A DNA stretch of 64,000 nt from Cellulomonas sp. ES6 (lineage in GTDB: Bacteria > Actinomycetota > Actinomycetes > Actinomycetales > Cellulomonadaceae): assembly GCF_030053835.1 (NCBI RefSeq), contig NZ_CP125655.1, positions 2,542,001 through 2,606,000 of the forward strand, given 5' to 3'. Positions 19,993 to 28,583 of the stretch are shown piece after piece; positions within the stretch are counted from its first letter, which is position 1, and each line of letters opens with the position of its first letter. The notes under the pieces were generated by a model, which ran no database searches, was not told the origin of the DNA, and was given only the letters and a program-made list of their open reading frames with translations. Both the position numbers and the translations under genes were made by a program.

Positions 19993-21539
19993 CGGAGTAC
20001 ACCTGGCTGGTCCCGCTGCCCGTCGTCGTGCCGCTGTTCGGCGCGGGTCTCGCGCTCGCGCTCTACCGCAAGCCCCAGGCGCAGCGGATCATCAGCGTCG
20101 TCGCGCTCAGCATCGTGCTGGTGGCCGCCGCGTCGCTGCTGGTCCTCGTCGACGACGGCCCGCTCGTCGTCGACATCGGCAACTGGGCGGCACCGGTCGG
20201 CATCGACCTGGTGGCGGACCGGCTGTCGGCGCTCATGCTCACCGTCTCCGCGGCGGTCACCCTGTGCGTCCAGCTGTACTCGCTCGCGCAGGGTGAGGCC
20301 GACGGCGACGAGGCCGCGCCGGTGTCGATCTACCACCCGACCTACCTGATCCTGGCCGCCGGCGTCGCGAACGCGTTCCTGTCCGGCGACCTGTTCAACA
20401 TCTACGTCGGCTTCGAGATCCTGCTGGCCGCCTCGTACGTGCTGCTCACGCTGGGCGGCACGGGCGAGCGGATCCGCGCGGGCAGCATCTACGTGGTCGT
20501 CGCGCTGCTGTCGTCGCTGCTGTTCCTCATCGCCATCGCGCTGACCTACGCCGCGACCGGCACCGTGAACCTGGCCCAGCTCGCCGAGCGGCTCCCGGAG
20601 ATCGACCCGGACGTCCGGCTGCTGCTGCAGGTGCTGCTGCTGCTCGCGTTCGGCATCAAGGCGGCGATCTTCCCGCTGTCGGCGTGGCTGCCCGACTCCT
20701 ACCCGACCGCGCCCGCGCCCGTCACCGCCGTGTTCGCGGGCCTGCTCACCAAGGTCGGCGTCTACGCGATCATCCGCACGCAGACGCTGCTGTTCCCCGA
20801 GGGCCGCATGGACGACGTGCTGCTGTGGGCGGCGCTCGCGACGATGGTCGTGGGCATCCTCGGCGCCGTCGCGCAGGACGACCTCAAGCGTCTGCTGTCG
20901 TTCACGCTCGTCAGCCACATCGGCTACATGATCTTCGGGATCGCCCTGTCGTCGCAGGCGGGGTGGGCCGCGTCGATCTACTACGTCGCCCACCACATCA
21001 CCGTGCAGACCGGCCTGTTCCTGGTGGCCGGGCTCATCGAGCGCCGCGGCGGCACGACGTCGCTCGAGTCGCTCGGCGGCCTCGCCAAGATCGCGCCCGT
21101 GCTCGCGGTGCTGTTCTTCATCCCCGCGATGAACCTGGGGGGCATCCCGCCGCTGTCGGGGTTCCTCGGGAAGGTCGGGCTGCTGCAGGCCGGCGTGCAG
21201 GACGCCCGCCCGCTCGCGCTCGCGCTGGTGGTCGGGGGCGTGCTGACGTCGCTGCTGACGCTCTACGCCCTCATCAAGGCGTGGAACAAGGCGTTCTGGC
21301 AGACCCCGCCGGAGCCCCTGCCCGACGCCACCCTCCCGAAGGGCATGGTCGGCCCCGCGGCCGCCCTCGTCGCGCTCGGCCTCGGGCTGACGGTGTTCGC
21401 CGGCCCGCTGTACGGGTACGCCGAGCGGGCCGCCGCGGCGCTGGCCGACCGCGACGTGTACGTGCAGTCCGTGCTGCCCGACGGTGGCCGGGGTGAGGGC
21501 GAGTCGGCGGACGCCGCCCGGGCGGAGGCGGACGGATGA
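19989..21539 (+). CDS. mrpD: Na+/H+ antiporter subunit D
   Basis: NuoN/NuoM-like proton-translocating subunit of 516 residues with about 14 membrane helices. Characteristic segments are NAFLSGDLFNIYVGFEILLA (conserved glutamate in helix 5), the lysine-containing AFGIKAAIFPLSAWLPDSYP and the AQDDLKRLLSFTLVSHIGYM stretch. A short hydrophilic acidic tail ends the protein. GTG start and ATGA stop overlap the neighbours on both sides. Confidence 0.95.
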   Translation: MTEYTWLVPLPVVVPLFGAGLALALYRKPQAQRIISVVALSIVLVAAASLLVLVDDGPLVVDIGNWAAPVGIDLVADRLSALMLTVSAAVTLCVQLYSLAQGEADGDEAAPVSIYHPTYLILAAGVANAFLSGDLFNIYVGFEILLAASYVLLTLGGTGERIRAGSIYVVVALLSSLLFLIAIALTYAATGTVNLAQLAERLPEIDPDVRLLLQVLLLLAFGIKAAIFPLSAWLPDSYPTAPAPVTAVFAGLLTKVGVYAIIRTQTLLFPEGRMDDVLLWAALATMVVGILGAVAQDDLKRLLSFTLVSHIGYMIFGIALSSQAGWAASIYYVAHHITVQTGLFLVAGLIERRGGTTSLESLGGLAKIAPVLAVLFFIPAMNLGGIPPLSGFLGKVGLLQAGVQDARPLALALVVGGVLTSLLTLYALIKAWNKAFWQTPPEPLPDATLPKGMVGPAAALVALGLGLTVFAGPLYGYAERAAAALADRDVYVQSVLPDGGRGEGESADAARAEADG

Positions 21540-22132
21540 GCCTGCACCCGCGCCGGCGGCGGCTCGCCGCGCAGTGGCCCACGATGCTCTGGCTGGTCGT
21601 CGTCTGGGTGCTGCTGTGGGGCGACCTGACCGTCGCGAACGTCCTCGCCGGCGCCGTCGTGGCCGTCGCCGTGACCGGCGCGCTGCGGATGACCCCGATC
21701 GACTTCCACGGCCGGCTCCGTCCGTGGGGGCTGGTCGTCCTCGTCGCGCGGTTCGCCGGGGACCTGCTGGTCGCGTCGGTCGAGGTGTCGTGGCTCGCGC
21801 TGCGCCCGCGGCACACGCCGCGCGGCGCGGTGATCGGCGTGCAGCTGCGCAGCCACTCCGACCTGTACCTCACGATGACGGCCGAGCTGTGCTCGCTGGT
21901 GCCGGGGTCGCTCGTCGTGGAGGCGCACCGGCTCACCGGCATGCTGTACCTGCACGTGCTCGACGTCGAGCAGTCCGGCGGCGTGGAGGCGGCGCGGCAG
22001 GCGGTGCTGGACCAGGAGGAGCGCGTGCTGCGGGCGTTCGCGTCGGACTCCGAGCTGCGCGACGCCGGCCTCGACCCGCACCCGCGCCGGACGACCCGGC
22101 GCCCGGCACCCCGGACGGAGGTGGGCGCGTGA
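21536..22132 (+). CDS. mrpE: Na+/H+ antiporter subunit E
   Basis: MrpE/PhaE of 198 residues. Two N-terminal helices (MLWLVVVWVLLWGDLTVANV and the following pair) precede the cytoplasmic domain whose hallmark is the stretch DLYLTMTAELCSLVPGSLVV, followed by LYLHVLDV. The subunit is required for assembly of the Mrp complex in other bacteria. The C-terminal 50 residues are charged and variable. It overlaps mrpD and mrpF by four bases each. Confidence 0.94.
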   Translation: MSLHPRRRRLAAQWPTMLWLVVVWVLLWGDLTVANVLAGAVVAVAVTGALRMTPIDFHGRLRPWGLVVLVARFAGDLLVASVEVSWLALRPRHTPRGAVIGVQLRSHSDLYLTMTAELCSLVPGSLVVEAHRLTGMLYLHVLDVEQSGGVEAARQAVLDQEERVLRAFASDSELRDAGLDPHPRRTTRRPAPRTEVGA

Positions 22133-22578
22133 CCGTCGTGTACCTGCTGTGCGCCGCGCTGCTGACCGTCGCCGGCGCCCTGGCCCTGATCCGCGCGGAG
22201 CGCGGCCCGTCGATGCTGGACCGCACGGTCGCGCTCGACATCGTGGTGACCGTCGTGGTCGCGGCCGTCGCGCTCTACGCGTCGATCGACCGGCGCACCG
22301 ACGTGGTGCCCGTGCTCGTCGTGCTGTCCCTCGTCGGGTTCGTCGGCTCGGTGACCATCTCGCGGTTCGCGTCCGTGGAGCCCGAGGGCGAGGGGCGCGT
22401 GCGCAGCCGCGAGGAGATCGCGCAGGAGGAGGCCGAGCGCATCCGCGCCGAGGAGGAGGCCGAGGAGCAGCGCCGCCGGCGCCGCGCCCAGGAGGCGGAC
22501 GCGCAGGTGGTGCACGACGAGGCGGCGCACGGGCACGAGGACCACGCCGACGACGAGCGCCAGGGGAGCGGACGATGA
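22129..22578 (+). CDS. mrpF: Na+/H+ antiporter subunit F
   Basis: Three-helix MrpF/PhaF subunit; residues 1-85 carry the conserved RAERGPSMLDRTVALDIVV segment containing the functionally important aspartate. The 149-residue protein has a long, strongly charged C-terminal extension (residues about 88-149; a probable helical coil with EEIAQEEAERIRAEEEAEEQ) not present in the typical 90-residue subunit. GTG start overlaps the mrpE stop; the stop overlaps mrpG. Confidence 0.93.
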   Translation: MTVVYLLCAALLTVAGALALIRAERGPSMLDRTVALDIVVTVVVAAVALYASIDRRTDVVPVLVVLSLVGFVGSVTISRFASVEPEGEGRVRSREEIAQEEAERIRAEEEAEEQRRRRRAQEADAQVVHDEAAHGHEDHADDERQGSGR

Positions 22579-23009
22579 GCGCGGACACCGTCGCGGACGT
22601 CGTGGCGGCGGTCTGCCTGATCGGCGGTGCGCTGCTGGCGCTCGCGGCCGGCGTCGGCGTGCTGCGGTTCCCCGACCTGCTGTCCCGGATGCACGCCGGC
22701 ACCAAGCCGCAGGTGCTCGGGCTCGTGCTGGTGCTCATCGGGCTGTCGCTGCGGCTGCGGTCCGGCGGCGCGGTGTGGGCGCTGATCCTGGTGGCGCTGT
22801 TCCAGATGCTCACGGCGCCCGTCGCGGCCCACCTGGTCGGGCGGGCGGGCTACCGCACGGGCAAGGTGCGCCGCGACCTGCTCGTCGTCGACGAGCTCAC
22901 CGAGGCGCAGGAGCGCGCGTCGGAGCGCGAGGGGACGCAGGACGGGGACGAGGACGACGACCACGACGACGCGCACGGTGCCCCGGGCGCGTCCGGCCGC
23001 CGGGGCTGA
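22575..23009 (+). CDS. mrpG: Na+/H+ antiporter subunit G
   Basis: MrpG/PhaG of 144 residues with three helices. The signature GVLRFPDLLSRMHAGTKPQV lies at residues about 28-48, followed by LGLVLVLIGLSL and the third helix. A histidine- and aspartate-rich tail (EDDDHDDAHG) could bind metal but is probably a variable cytoplasmic end. It closes the A(B)CDEFG operon; no eighth gene follows in this direction. Confidence 0.94.
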   Translation: MSADTVADVVAAVCLIGGALLALAAGVGVLRFPDLLSRMHAGTKPQVLGLVLVLIGLSLRLRSGGAVWALILVALFQMLTAPVAAHLVGRAGYRTGKVRRDLLVVDELTEAQERASEREGTQDGDEDDDHDDAHGAPGASGRRG

Positions 23010-23051
23010 CCCCGGCGGCGGGCGTCCGGTGCCCGCCCCGGCGGTGTGCCG

Positions 23052-23810
23052 TCACCGGCGGAACAGCGCCGCCCAGAGGAAGTCCTCGCCGAACGTCGCC
23101 GGGTCGCCGGACCGCATGCGGCGCAGCTCCACCTCGTCCAGCCAGCCGAACGCGCGCCGCAGGTCGTCGGCGCCGTAGGCGAGCCCACCGCCGAGCCCGC
23201 CCTCGCGGTACAGGTCGGCGTCGTCCGCCTCGGTGCCGCCGCGCCCGTCGTGCCCGGTCGCGAAGCAGGCCAGGCCGAACCGCCCGCCGGGGCGCACCGT
23301 CCGCTCCAGCAGCCCGCGGTACGTCAGCCGGCGGTGCGGCGGCAGGTGGTGGAAGCAGCCGGAGTCGTAGACCAGGTCGTACTGCTCCGCCGGCGGCTGC
23401 CACGTGAGGACGTCGGCGCGGGCGAACCGGACGTCGACGCCGGCCTCGTCGGCCCGCTCCCGTCCCCAGTCCAGCGCCGCCTGCGAGAGATCGAGCGCGT
23501 CGACGGTGCAGCCCTGCTGCGCGAGCCAGACGGCGTTGCGGCCGGGCCCGCAGCCGAGCTCCAGCACCCGGGTGCCCGGACCGAGGGGCAGCCGGCCGTC
23601 GGCGTGCCACGCCACCAGGCTCTCGTCCGGGGCCCAGCGGAAGAACGGCACGCCCCGGCCGCGGTCGGCGTAGAACCGGTCCCAGAAGTCCGCGCCGCCC
23701 CGGTCCGACCACCGGTCGGCCTGCTCGGCGAACAGGTGGTCCATGAGGTCGAGCACGTCGTCGACGGTCTGGACACAGCGGCGTGCGGGCCGGGCTGGCG
23801 TCGCGGGCAT
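23052..23810 (-). CDS. Class I SAM-dependent methyltransferase
   Basis: A 252-residue cytoplasmic protein. The SAM-binding motif I is VLELGCGPGRNAVWLAQQG near residue 83, motif II DALDLSQAALDWG, and the post-II acidic RADVLTW. The central YDLVYDSGCFHHLPPHRR stretch resembles thiopurine- or tellurite-resistance-type (TehB/UbiE-like) methyltransferases. The substrate is not predictable. The gene ends 42 bases from the mrpG stop in convergent orientation. The ATG at 23810 begins a proline/arginine lead of 20 residues before the domain. Confidence 0.88.
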   Translation of the reverse strand: MPATPARPARRCVQTVDDVLDLMDHLFAEQADRWSDRGGADFWDRFYADRGRGVPFFRWAPDESLVAWHADGRLPLGPGTRVLELGCGPGRNAVWLAQQGCTVDALDLSQAALDWGRERADEAGVDVRFARADVLTWQPPAEQYDLVYDSGCFHHLPPHRRLTYRGLLERTVRPGGRFGLACFATGHDGRGGTEADDADLYREGGLGGGLAYGADDLRRAFGWLDEVELRRMRSGDPATFGEDFLWAALFRR

Positions 23811-23897
23811 GGCGGGCTGACCTGCGCATTCGTCGGCGAGCGGGACGCTCGAGCCTAGCGGGGCGCAGGTCGGCCGGAGGGGGACCTCCGTGCCTGG

Positions 23898-24185
23898 TCA
23901 GGCGTGCGGCAGGTGCCGGTTCCTGTCGACGCGCTGCACGAACTTCTTGGTCCCGCGCGTGGCGAACACCCGCGCCAGCGTCACGGCGCCGGCGGTGATC
24001 ACGGAGGCCGCGACCACCTCGCCGATGCGGATGTCGTCGGCGTCGTCCTCCGGCTTCGGCGGCTTGTGGCCGACGGCGGCCTTCCAGGCGGCGTCCACGG
24101 CCTTCCCGGCGAGCCACGCGACCGCGCCCGCCACCACCAGGCCGGTGATCTTCGCGAACGTGGACTGGGTCTCCTCGTCGGCCAC
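23898..24185 (-). CDS. DUF4235 family small membrane protein
   Basis: A 95-residue protein of the actinobacterial DUF4235 family, function unknown. Two hydrophobic segments (KITGLVVAGAVAWLAGKAVD at 11-30 and GEVVAASVITAGAVTLARVF near 54-74) flank a charged loop KPPKPEDD; the C-terminus is basic. The GTG at 24185 follows a near-perfect AGGAGGAAC binding site, which excludes the longer upstream frame. It is divergent from the thiamine riboswitch by about 160 bases of noncoding DNA. Confidence 0.85.
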   Translation of the reverse strand: MADEETQSTFAKITGLVVAGAVAWLAGKAVDAAWKAAVGHKPPKPEDDADDIRIGEVVAASVITAGAVTLARVFATRGTKKFVQRVDRNRHLPHA

Positions 24186-24346
24186 GGTTCCTCCTGCTGC
24201 GTCGGTGCGGTGTCGTGCGGGCGCGTGCGTGCTGCGCCCCACGCTAGCCCCGCGGGTGCCGCACCGCAGGTCACCCGGGCGCACGCAGTCGCGCGGGGGC
24301 GGCGGCTGGGGGCGTCGGGGACGGCGGTGTAGGGTCGGCCCCGAAC

Positions 24347-24458
24347 GACAGGGGAGCGTCCCGGACCGCCGCCGCGAGGTGGCGCCCGACCGACGCTGAG
24401 AGTGCGGACGGAACCGCAGACCCTCGCACCTGATCCGGTTAGCACCGGCGTAGGGAGT
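24347..24458 (+). ncRNA. TPP riboswitch (THI element)
   Basis: The conserved blocks of the thiamine pyrophosphate aptamer are all present in order: GGGGAGCGTC (24351-24360) pairing with GACGCTGAGAG (24392-24402), the CTGAGA signature, and ACCTGATCCGGTTAGCACCGG (from 24429) with the closing CGTAGGGA. The helix between the two halves is GC-rich and slightly extended. It lies about 100 bases before the thiamine-transporter operon and should shut it down when TPP is abundant. Confidence 0.97.
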
Positions 24459-24528
24459 CGGGATCTCAGTCGCCTCGTGTCGTCGGCACGGGTGCGGCAG
24501 CGCGCGCGGGCGGACGACGCGCGGCGAC

Positions 24529-24552
24529 CCCCTCGGTTGCACATCGAGGAGG
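24529..24552 (+). promoter_or_regulatory. Shine-Dalgarno-sequestering hairpin downstream of the TPP aptamer
   Basis: CCTCG (24531-24535) can pair with CGAGG (24545-24549), and flanking C and G residues extend the helix over the GAGGAGGA ribosome binding site of the first transporter gene. This is a plausible expression platform for translational control by the riboswitch. Pairing is seen in the sequence; the switching mechanism is inferred. Confidence 0.5.
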
Positions 24553-24556
24553 ACGC

Positions 24557-25651
24557 ATGGCGCGCACGCGCGCAGCACGCCGGACCATCCGGCACACCGC
24601 GGCCCTGGGGGTCGCGGCCCTGGCCCTCACGGCCTGCTCGGCCACCGGCGGGTCGCCGTCCGGCGGGTCCGCGGGCGGGGACGGCACGGCGGGCGGGTCG
24701 GTCACGCTGGTCACCCACGACTCGTTCCACGTCAGCGACGGGCTGCTCGAGCAGTTCGAGGCGGACACCGGGCTGACCGTCACGCAGGTCGCGCCCGGTG
24801 ACGGCGGGGCGCTGGTGAACCAGCTCATCTTGACCAAGGACGCCCCGCTGGGCGACGTCGTCTACGGGATCGACAACACGTTCGCGTCGCGGGCGATCGA
24901 CGAGGGCGTGCTGGAGCCCTACACGTCGCAGGTGCCGGCGGCAGCCGACGCGGAGCCGTACGCCCCCGACGACTCGGGGTCGCTGACCGCCGTCGACCTC
25001 GGCGACGTGTGCCTCAACGTGGACCACGCCTGGTTCGCCGACCGGGACGTCCCGGAGCCGGCGACGCTCGCGGACCTGACGGACCCCGCGTACCGGGACC
25101 TGACCGTCGTGACGAACGCCGCGACGTCCAGTCCCGGGCTGGCGTTCCTGCTGGCGACCGTCGGGGCGTTCGGCGAGGACGGCTGGCAGCAGTACTGGCG
25201 TGACCTCACGGCGAACGGCCTGAAGGTCGCGGAGGGCTGGTCGGACGCGTACTACACCGACTTCTCCGGCGGGGGCGGCGGCGGCTCCCGGCCGATCGCG
25301 CTGTCCTACGCGTCGTCGCCGCCCGAGACGATCCCCGAGGGCGGCGGCGAGCCGACCACCGGCGCGCTGCTCGGCACCTGCTTCCGGCAGGTCGAGTACG
25401 CCGGCGTCCTCGCGGGCGCGCAGAACCCCGAGGGCGCGCGCCGGCTGGTGGACTGGCTGCTGTCGGACGCGGTGCAGGCCGACATCCCCGGGTCGATGTA
25501 CATGTACCCGGTGAGCTCGGCGGTGGACCTGCCGGAGGACTGGGCGCAGTGGGCGCCGCTGGCCGACGAGCCGTACACCGTGCCGCTCGACGAGATCGCG
25601 GCGAACCGGGAGACGTGGGTCCGTGAGTGGACGGACCTGGTGACGGGCTGA
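24557..25651 (+). CDS. thiB: Thiamine ABC transporter substrate-binding lipoprotein
   Basis: Periplasmic-type binding lipoprotein of 364 residues. The signal peptide ends in the lipobox LTAC with C27 as the lipidated cysteine, followed by a Gly/Ser linker. The mature part shows ThiB/TbpA features: VTLVTHDSF at the first strand, DVVYGIDNTFASRA, and the pattern ATSSPGLAFLLATV found in thiamine-binding proteins. With the TPP riboswitch directly upstream, thiamine is the likely ligand. ATG at 24557 with a perfect GAGGAGG site. The permease gene follows after four bases. Confidence 0.92.
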   Translation: MARTRAARRTIRHTAALGVAALALTACSATGGSPSGGSAGGDGTAGGSVTLVTHDSFHVSDGLLEQFEADTGLTVTQVAPGDGGALVNQLILTKDAPLGDVVYGIDNTFASRAIDEGVLEPYTSQVPAAADAEPYAPDDSGSLTAVDLGDVCLNVDHAWFADRDVPEPATLADLTDPAYRDLTVVTNAATSSPGLAFLLATVGAFGEDGWQQYWRDLTANGLKVAEGWSDAYYTDFSGGGGGGSRPIALSYASSPPETIPEGGGEPTTGALLGTCFRQVEYAGVLAGAQNPEGARRLVDWLLSDAVQADIPGSMYMYPVSSAVDLPEDWAQWAPLADEPYTVPLDEIAANRETWVREWTDLVTG

Positions 25652-25655
25652 CGTC

Positions 25656-27437
25656 GTGACCCGCCCGCTGACGCACCCGTCCCCGACCGGCTCCGGCCGG
25701 CCGGGGACGGGGGCGCGCGCGACCCCTCCGGAGGTCCCCGCGCCGCCCCCGGCCGCGCCCACCGCGCCCACCGCCCCCGGACGCGGCTGGGCGGTCGCGC
25801 GCGGGACGGCGTGGGCGGTGGCGGCCGCGGTGCCGCTGCTGTTCCTCGGGGTGTTCTTCGCGTGGCCCGTGCTGACGCTCGTCGGGCGCGGCCTCGTCGC
25901 CGACGGGTCGCTGGACCTGTCCGGGTTCGCGGAGGTGCTCGGGCGGCCGCGGACCTGGCGGATCGTCGGGCTGACGCTGGCGCAGGCGACCCTCGGCACG
26001 GTGATCTCGGTGCTGCTGGGCGTGCCAGGTGCGGCGGTGCTGTACCGCAGCCGGTTCCCGGGGCGGGGGGTGCTGCGCGCGCTCGTCACCGTGCCGTTCG
26101 TGCTGCCGACCGTCGTGGTGGGGGTGGCGTTCCGGGCGCTGCTGCGCGACAACGGGCCGCTCGGGTTCCTGCACCTCGACGGGACGTTCGCCGCGATCGT
26201 CGCGGCGCTGGTGTTCTTCAACTACGCGGTGGTCGTGCGGACCGTCGGGGGCCTGTGGGAGCGCCTGGACCCGCGGCCCGAGCAGGCCGCCCGGTCGCTC
26301 GGCGCGTCGCCCGCGCGCGCGTTCCTCACCGTGACGCTGCCCGCGCTGACCCCCGCCCTCACGTCCGCCGCGTCGCTGGTGTTCCTGTTCTGCGCGACGG
26401 CGTTCGGGACGGTGCTGGTGCTGGGCGGGATGCGGTTCGGCACCGTCGAGACGGAGATCTGGATCCAGACCACCCAGTTCCTGGACCTGCGGGCCGCCTC
26501 GGTGCTGTCGGTGGTGCAGGTGGTGGTGGTCGTCGCCGCGCTCGCCGTGGCCGGCCGCGCGCGGGCCCGGCGGGAGCGCGCGCTGTCGCTCGTCGACACG
26601 CCCGTCCGGGCGGTCGGCCGCCCGCACCCCCTGCCGGCGGTCGTCACGGCGGTGGTGCTGGTGCTGCTCGCCCTGCCGCTCGCCGCTCTGGTGCTCGGGT
26701 CGTTGCGCACCGGCGACGGCTGGGGGCTGGACCACTACCGCGCGCTGGGCACCACCGGCGGCCGGAACGCGCTGACGGTCACGGTCTGGGAGGCGCTCGG
26801 CAACTCGCTGCGGGTGGCCGTCGACGCGACGGTGCTGGCCCTGGTGGTGGGCTGCCTGGTCGCCCTGCTGGTGTCGCGGCGCCCCCGGCGGCCGGCCGCG
26901 CGGCGGGCCGTGGGGGTGCTGGACGGCGTGTTCATGCTGCCGCTGGGCGTCTCCGCGGTGACGGTCGGCTTCGGCGCGCTGCTCACGCTCGGGCACCCCT
27001 TCGGCATCGCGACCGACCTGCGCGCCACCGGCGTGCTGGTGCCCGTCGCGCAGGCGGTCGTCGCGGTGCCGCTCGTCGTCCGGACGGTGCTGCCCGTGCT
27101 CCGCGCCGTCGACCCGCGGCTCCAGGAGGCGGCCCGGACGCTGGGCGCCGGGCCCGGCCGCGTGCTGGCGACGGTGGACGGGGCGCTCGCGGCGCGCTCC
27201 GTCGGCCTCGCGGTGGGGTTCGCGTTCGCGGTGTCGCTCGGGGAGTTCGGGGCGACGTCGTTCCTGGCGCGACCGGACCGCCCGACGCTGCCCGTCGTGG
27301 TCTTCCGGCTGATCGGCCAGCCGGGTGCGGACAACTACGGCATGGCGCTGGCGGCCGGGGTCGTGCTGGCCCTGCTGACGGCGGGGGTGATGGCGGCCGC
27401 GGAGCGGCTGCGCGGGCCGGTGGGAGGAGAGCTGTGA
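25656..27437 (+). CDS. thiP: Thiamine ABC transporter permease
   Basis: A 593-residue permease made of two fused BPD_transp_1 domains, as in ThiP and the related iron permeases. The first domain carries the EAA loop EQAARSLGASPARAFLTVTL near residue 208, the second LQEAARTLGAGPGRVLATVD near 489. About 12 membrane helices are predicted by eye. The first 45 residues are a proline-rich lead. GTG start four bases after the lipoprotein stop; its own stop overlaps the GTG of the ATPase gene. Loss or gain of iron specificity cannot be excluded from the sequence alone, but the riboswitch supports thiamine. Confidence 0.92.
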   Translation: MTRPLTHPSPTGSGRPGTGARATPPEVPAPPPAAPTAPTAPGRGWAVARGTAWAVAAAVPLLFLGVFFAWPVLTLVGRGLVADGSLDLSGFAEVLGRPRTWRIVGLTLAQATLGTVISVLLGVPGAAVLYRSRFPGRGVLRALVTVPFVLPTVVVGVAFRALLRDNGPLGFLHLDGTFAAIVAALVFFNYAVVVRTVGGLWERLDPRPEQAARSLGASPARAFLTVTLPALTPALTSAASLVFLFCATAFGTVLVLGGMRFGTVETEIWIQTTQFLDLRAASVLSVVQVVVVVAALAVAGRARARRERALSLVDTPVRAVGRPHPLPAVVTAVVLVLLALPLAALVLGSLRTGDGWGLDHYRALGTTGGRNALTVTVWEALGNSLRVAVDATVLALVVGCLVALLVSRRPRRPAARRAVGVLDGVFMLPLGVSAVTVGFGALLTLGHPFGIATDLRATGVLVPVAQAVVAVPLVVRTVLPVLRAVDPRLQEAARTLGAGPGRVLATVDGALAARSVGLAVGFAFAVSLGEFGATSFLARPDRPTLPVVVFRLIGQPGADNYGMALAAGVVLALLTAGVMAAAERLRGPVGGEL

Positions 27438-28477
27438 CGGACGGGCTGGCGGTACGGGACCTCGAGGTGCGGTACCCGGGGGCGACGCGGGGCGCGGCCG
27501 GGGTGACGGCGGTCGCGGGGGTCGACCTGGACGTGCCGCAGGGGCAGGTGCTCGCCCTGCTGGGCCCGTCGGGCTGCGGGAAGTCGTCGCTGCTGCGCGC
27601 CGTGGCCGGGCTCGAGCCGCCGACGGCCGGCCGGGTGCTGTGGGACGGGCAGGACCTGGCGTCCGTGCCGGTGCACCGGCGGGGGTTCGGCCTGGTGTTC
27701 CAGGACGGTCAGCTGTTCCCGCACCGCGACGTCGCCGGCAACGTCGGGTACGGGCTGCGGGACGTCGGCCGCGCCGAGCGCACCGCCCGGGTGGCGGAGC
27801 TGCTGGACCTCGTGGGCCTGCCCGGCTACGGCCCGCGGCCGGTGGCGACGCTCTCCGGCGGGGAGCGGCAGCGGGTCGCCCTCGCGCGGTCGCTGGCCCC
27901 GCGCCCCCGGCTGCTCCTGCTGGACGAGCCGCTCTCGGCCCTCGACCGGTCGCTGCGCGAGCGGCTCGCCGACGACCTGCGGCGGGTGCTGGTGACCACC
28001 GGGACGACCGCGCTGTTCGTCACGCACGACCAGGACGAGGCGTTCGCCGTGGCGGACCGGGTCGCGGTGATGGCGGCCGGCCGGCTGCTGCAGGTCGCGC
28101 CGCCGGAGGAGCTGTGGCACCGGCCCGCCGGGCGGGAGGTCGCGGAGTTCCTGGGGTACCGGACGTTCCTCGCCGCCGCGGACTGGGGCTCGGCGGCCCC
28201 GCCGGCCGACGGCCCGCTGCTGGCGGGGACGCTCGCCGTGGCGCCGGGCGGCTGGCGCGTGCTGGCCCCGGGGGAGTCCGCGGGGGAGGGCGCTCCGGTG
28301 CGGGACGCGCGGGTCACCGGGCGCCGCTCCCGCCGCGGTCGCCTGGAGCTCGTCGCGGTCATCGAGCCGGAGGGCGTGGCGGTGGCCGCGACGCCGGCGC
28401 ACGGCCCCGCACCCGCGGACGGCGCGCGCGTGCGGGTGGCGGCCGACGAGGGGTCGGTGGCGGTGCTCGGCGGCTGA
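27434..28477 (+). CDS. thiQ: Thiamine ABC transporter ATP-binding protein
   Basis: A 347-residue ATPase energising the importer. Walker A is GPSGCGKSS at residues about 44-52, the Q-loop is VFQDGQLFPH, the signature LSGGERQRVALARSL, Walker B LLLLDEPLSALD, and the switch histidine THDQDEAFAV. After residue about 235 a C-terminal regulatory domain of TOBE type follows. It overlaps the permease stop by four bases. The ThiB-ThiP-ThiQ set is complete and sits under the TPP riboswitch. Confidence 0.93.
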   Translation: MTDGLAVRDLEVRYPGATRGAAGVTAVAGVDLDVPQGQVLALLGPSGCGKSSLLRAVAGLEPPTAGRVLWDGQDLASVPVHRRGFGLVFQDGQLFPHRDVAGNVGYGLRDVGRAERTARVAELLDLVGLPGYGPRPVATLSGGERQRVALARSLAPRPRLLLLDEPLSALDRSLRERLADDLRRVLVTTGTTALFVTHDQDEAFAVADRVAVMAAGRLLQVAPPEELWHRPAGREVAEFLGYRTFLAAADWGSAAPPADGPLLAGTLAVAPGGWRVLAPGESAGEGAPVRDARVTGRRSRRGRLELVAVIEPEGVAVAATPAHGPAPADGARVRVAADEGSVAVLGG

Positions 28478-28571
28478 CGTGCACCGGTCCCGGACGCGTG
28501 GTGGCGCCCGTGGTGGCGCCGGGATTTCCTGTAGTCCCGCTACGGAATCGTGCGGCGGCGCTACCGGGCGG

Positions 28572-28577
28572 TAGCGT
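28572..28577 (+). promoter_or_regulatory. Leaderless-type -10 hexamer TAGCGT
   Basis: TAGCGT fits the TANNNT actinobacterial -10 and ends six bases before the ATG at 28584, so transcription would start at or next to the initiation codon. No Shine-Dalgarno sequence is present between them, which supports leaderless translation. Confidence 0.6.
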
Positions 28578-28583
28578 CACGCC

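Noticed and set aside
24557..28477. Reading the ABC transporter as an iron(III) importer
   Set aside because: ThiP-like permeases resemble iron permeases, but the TPP riboswitch directly upstream decides for thiamine.
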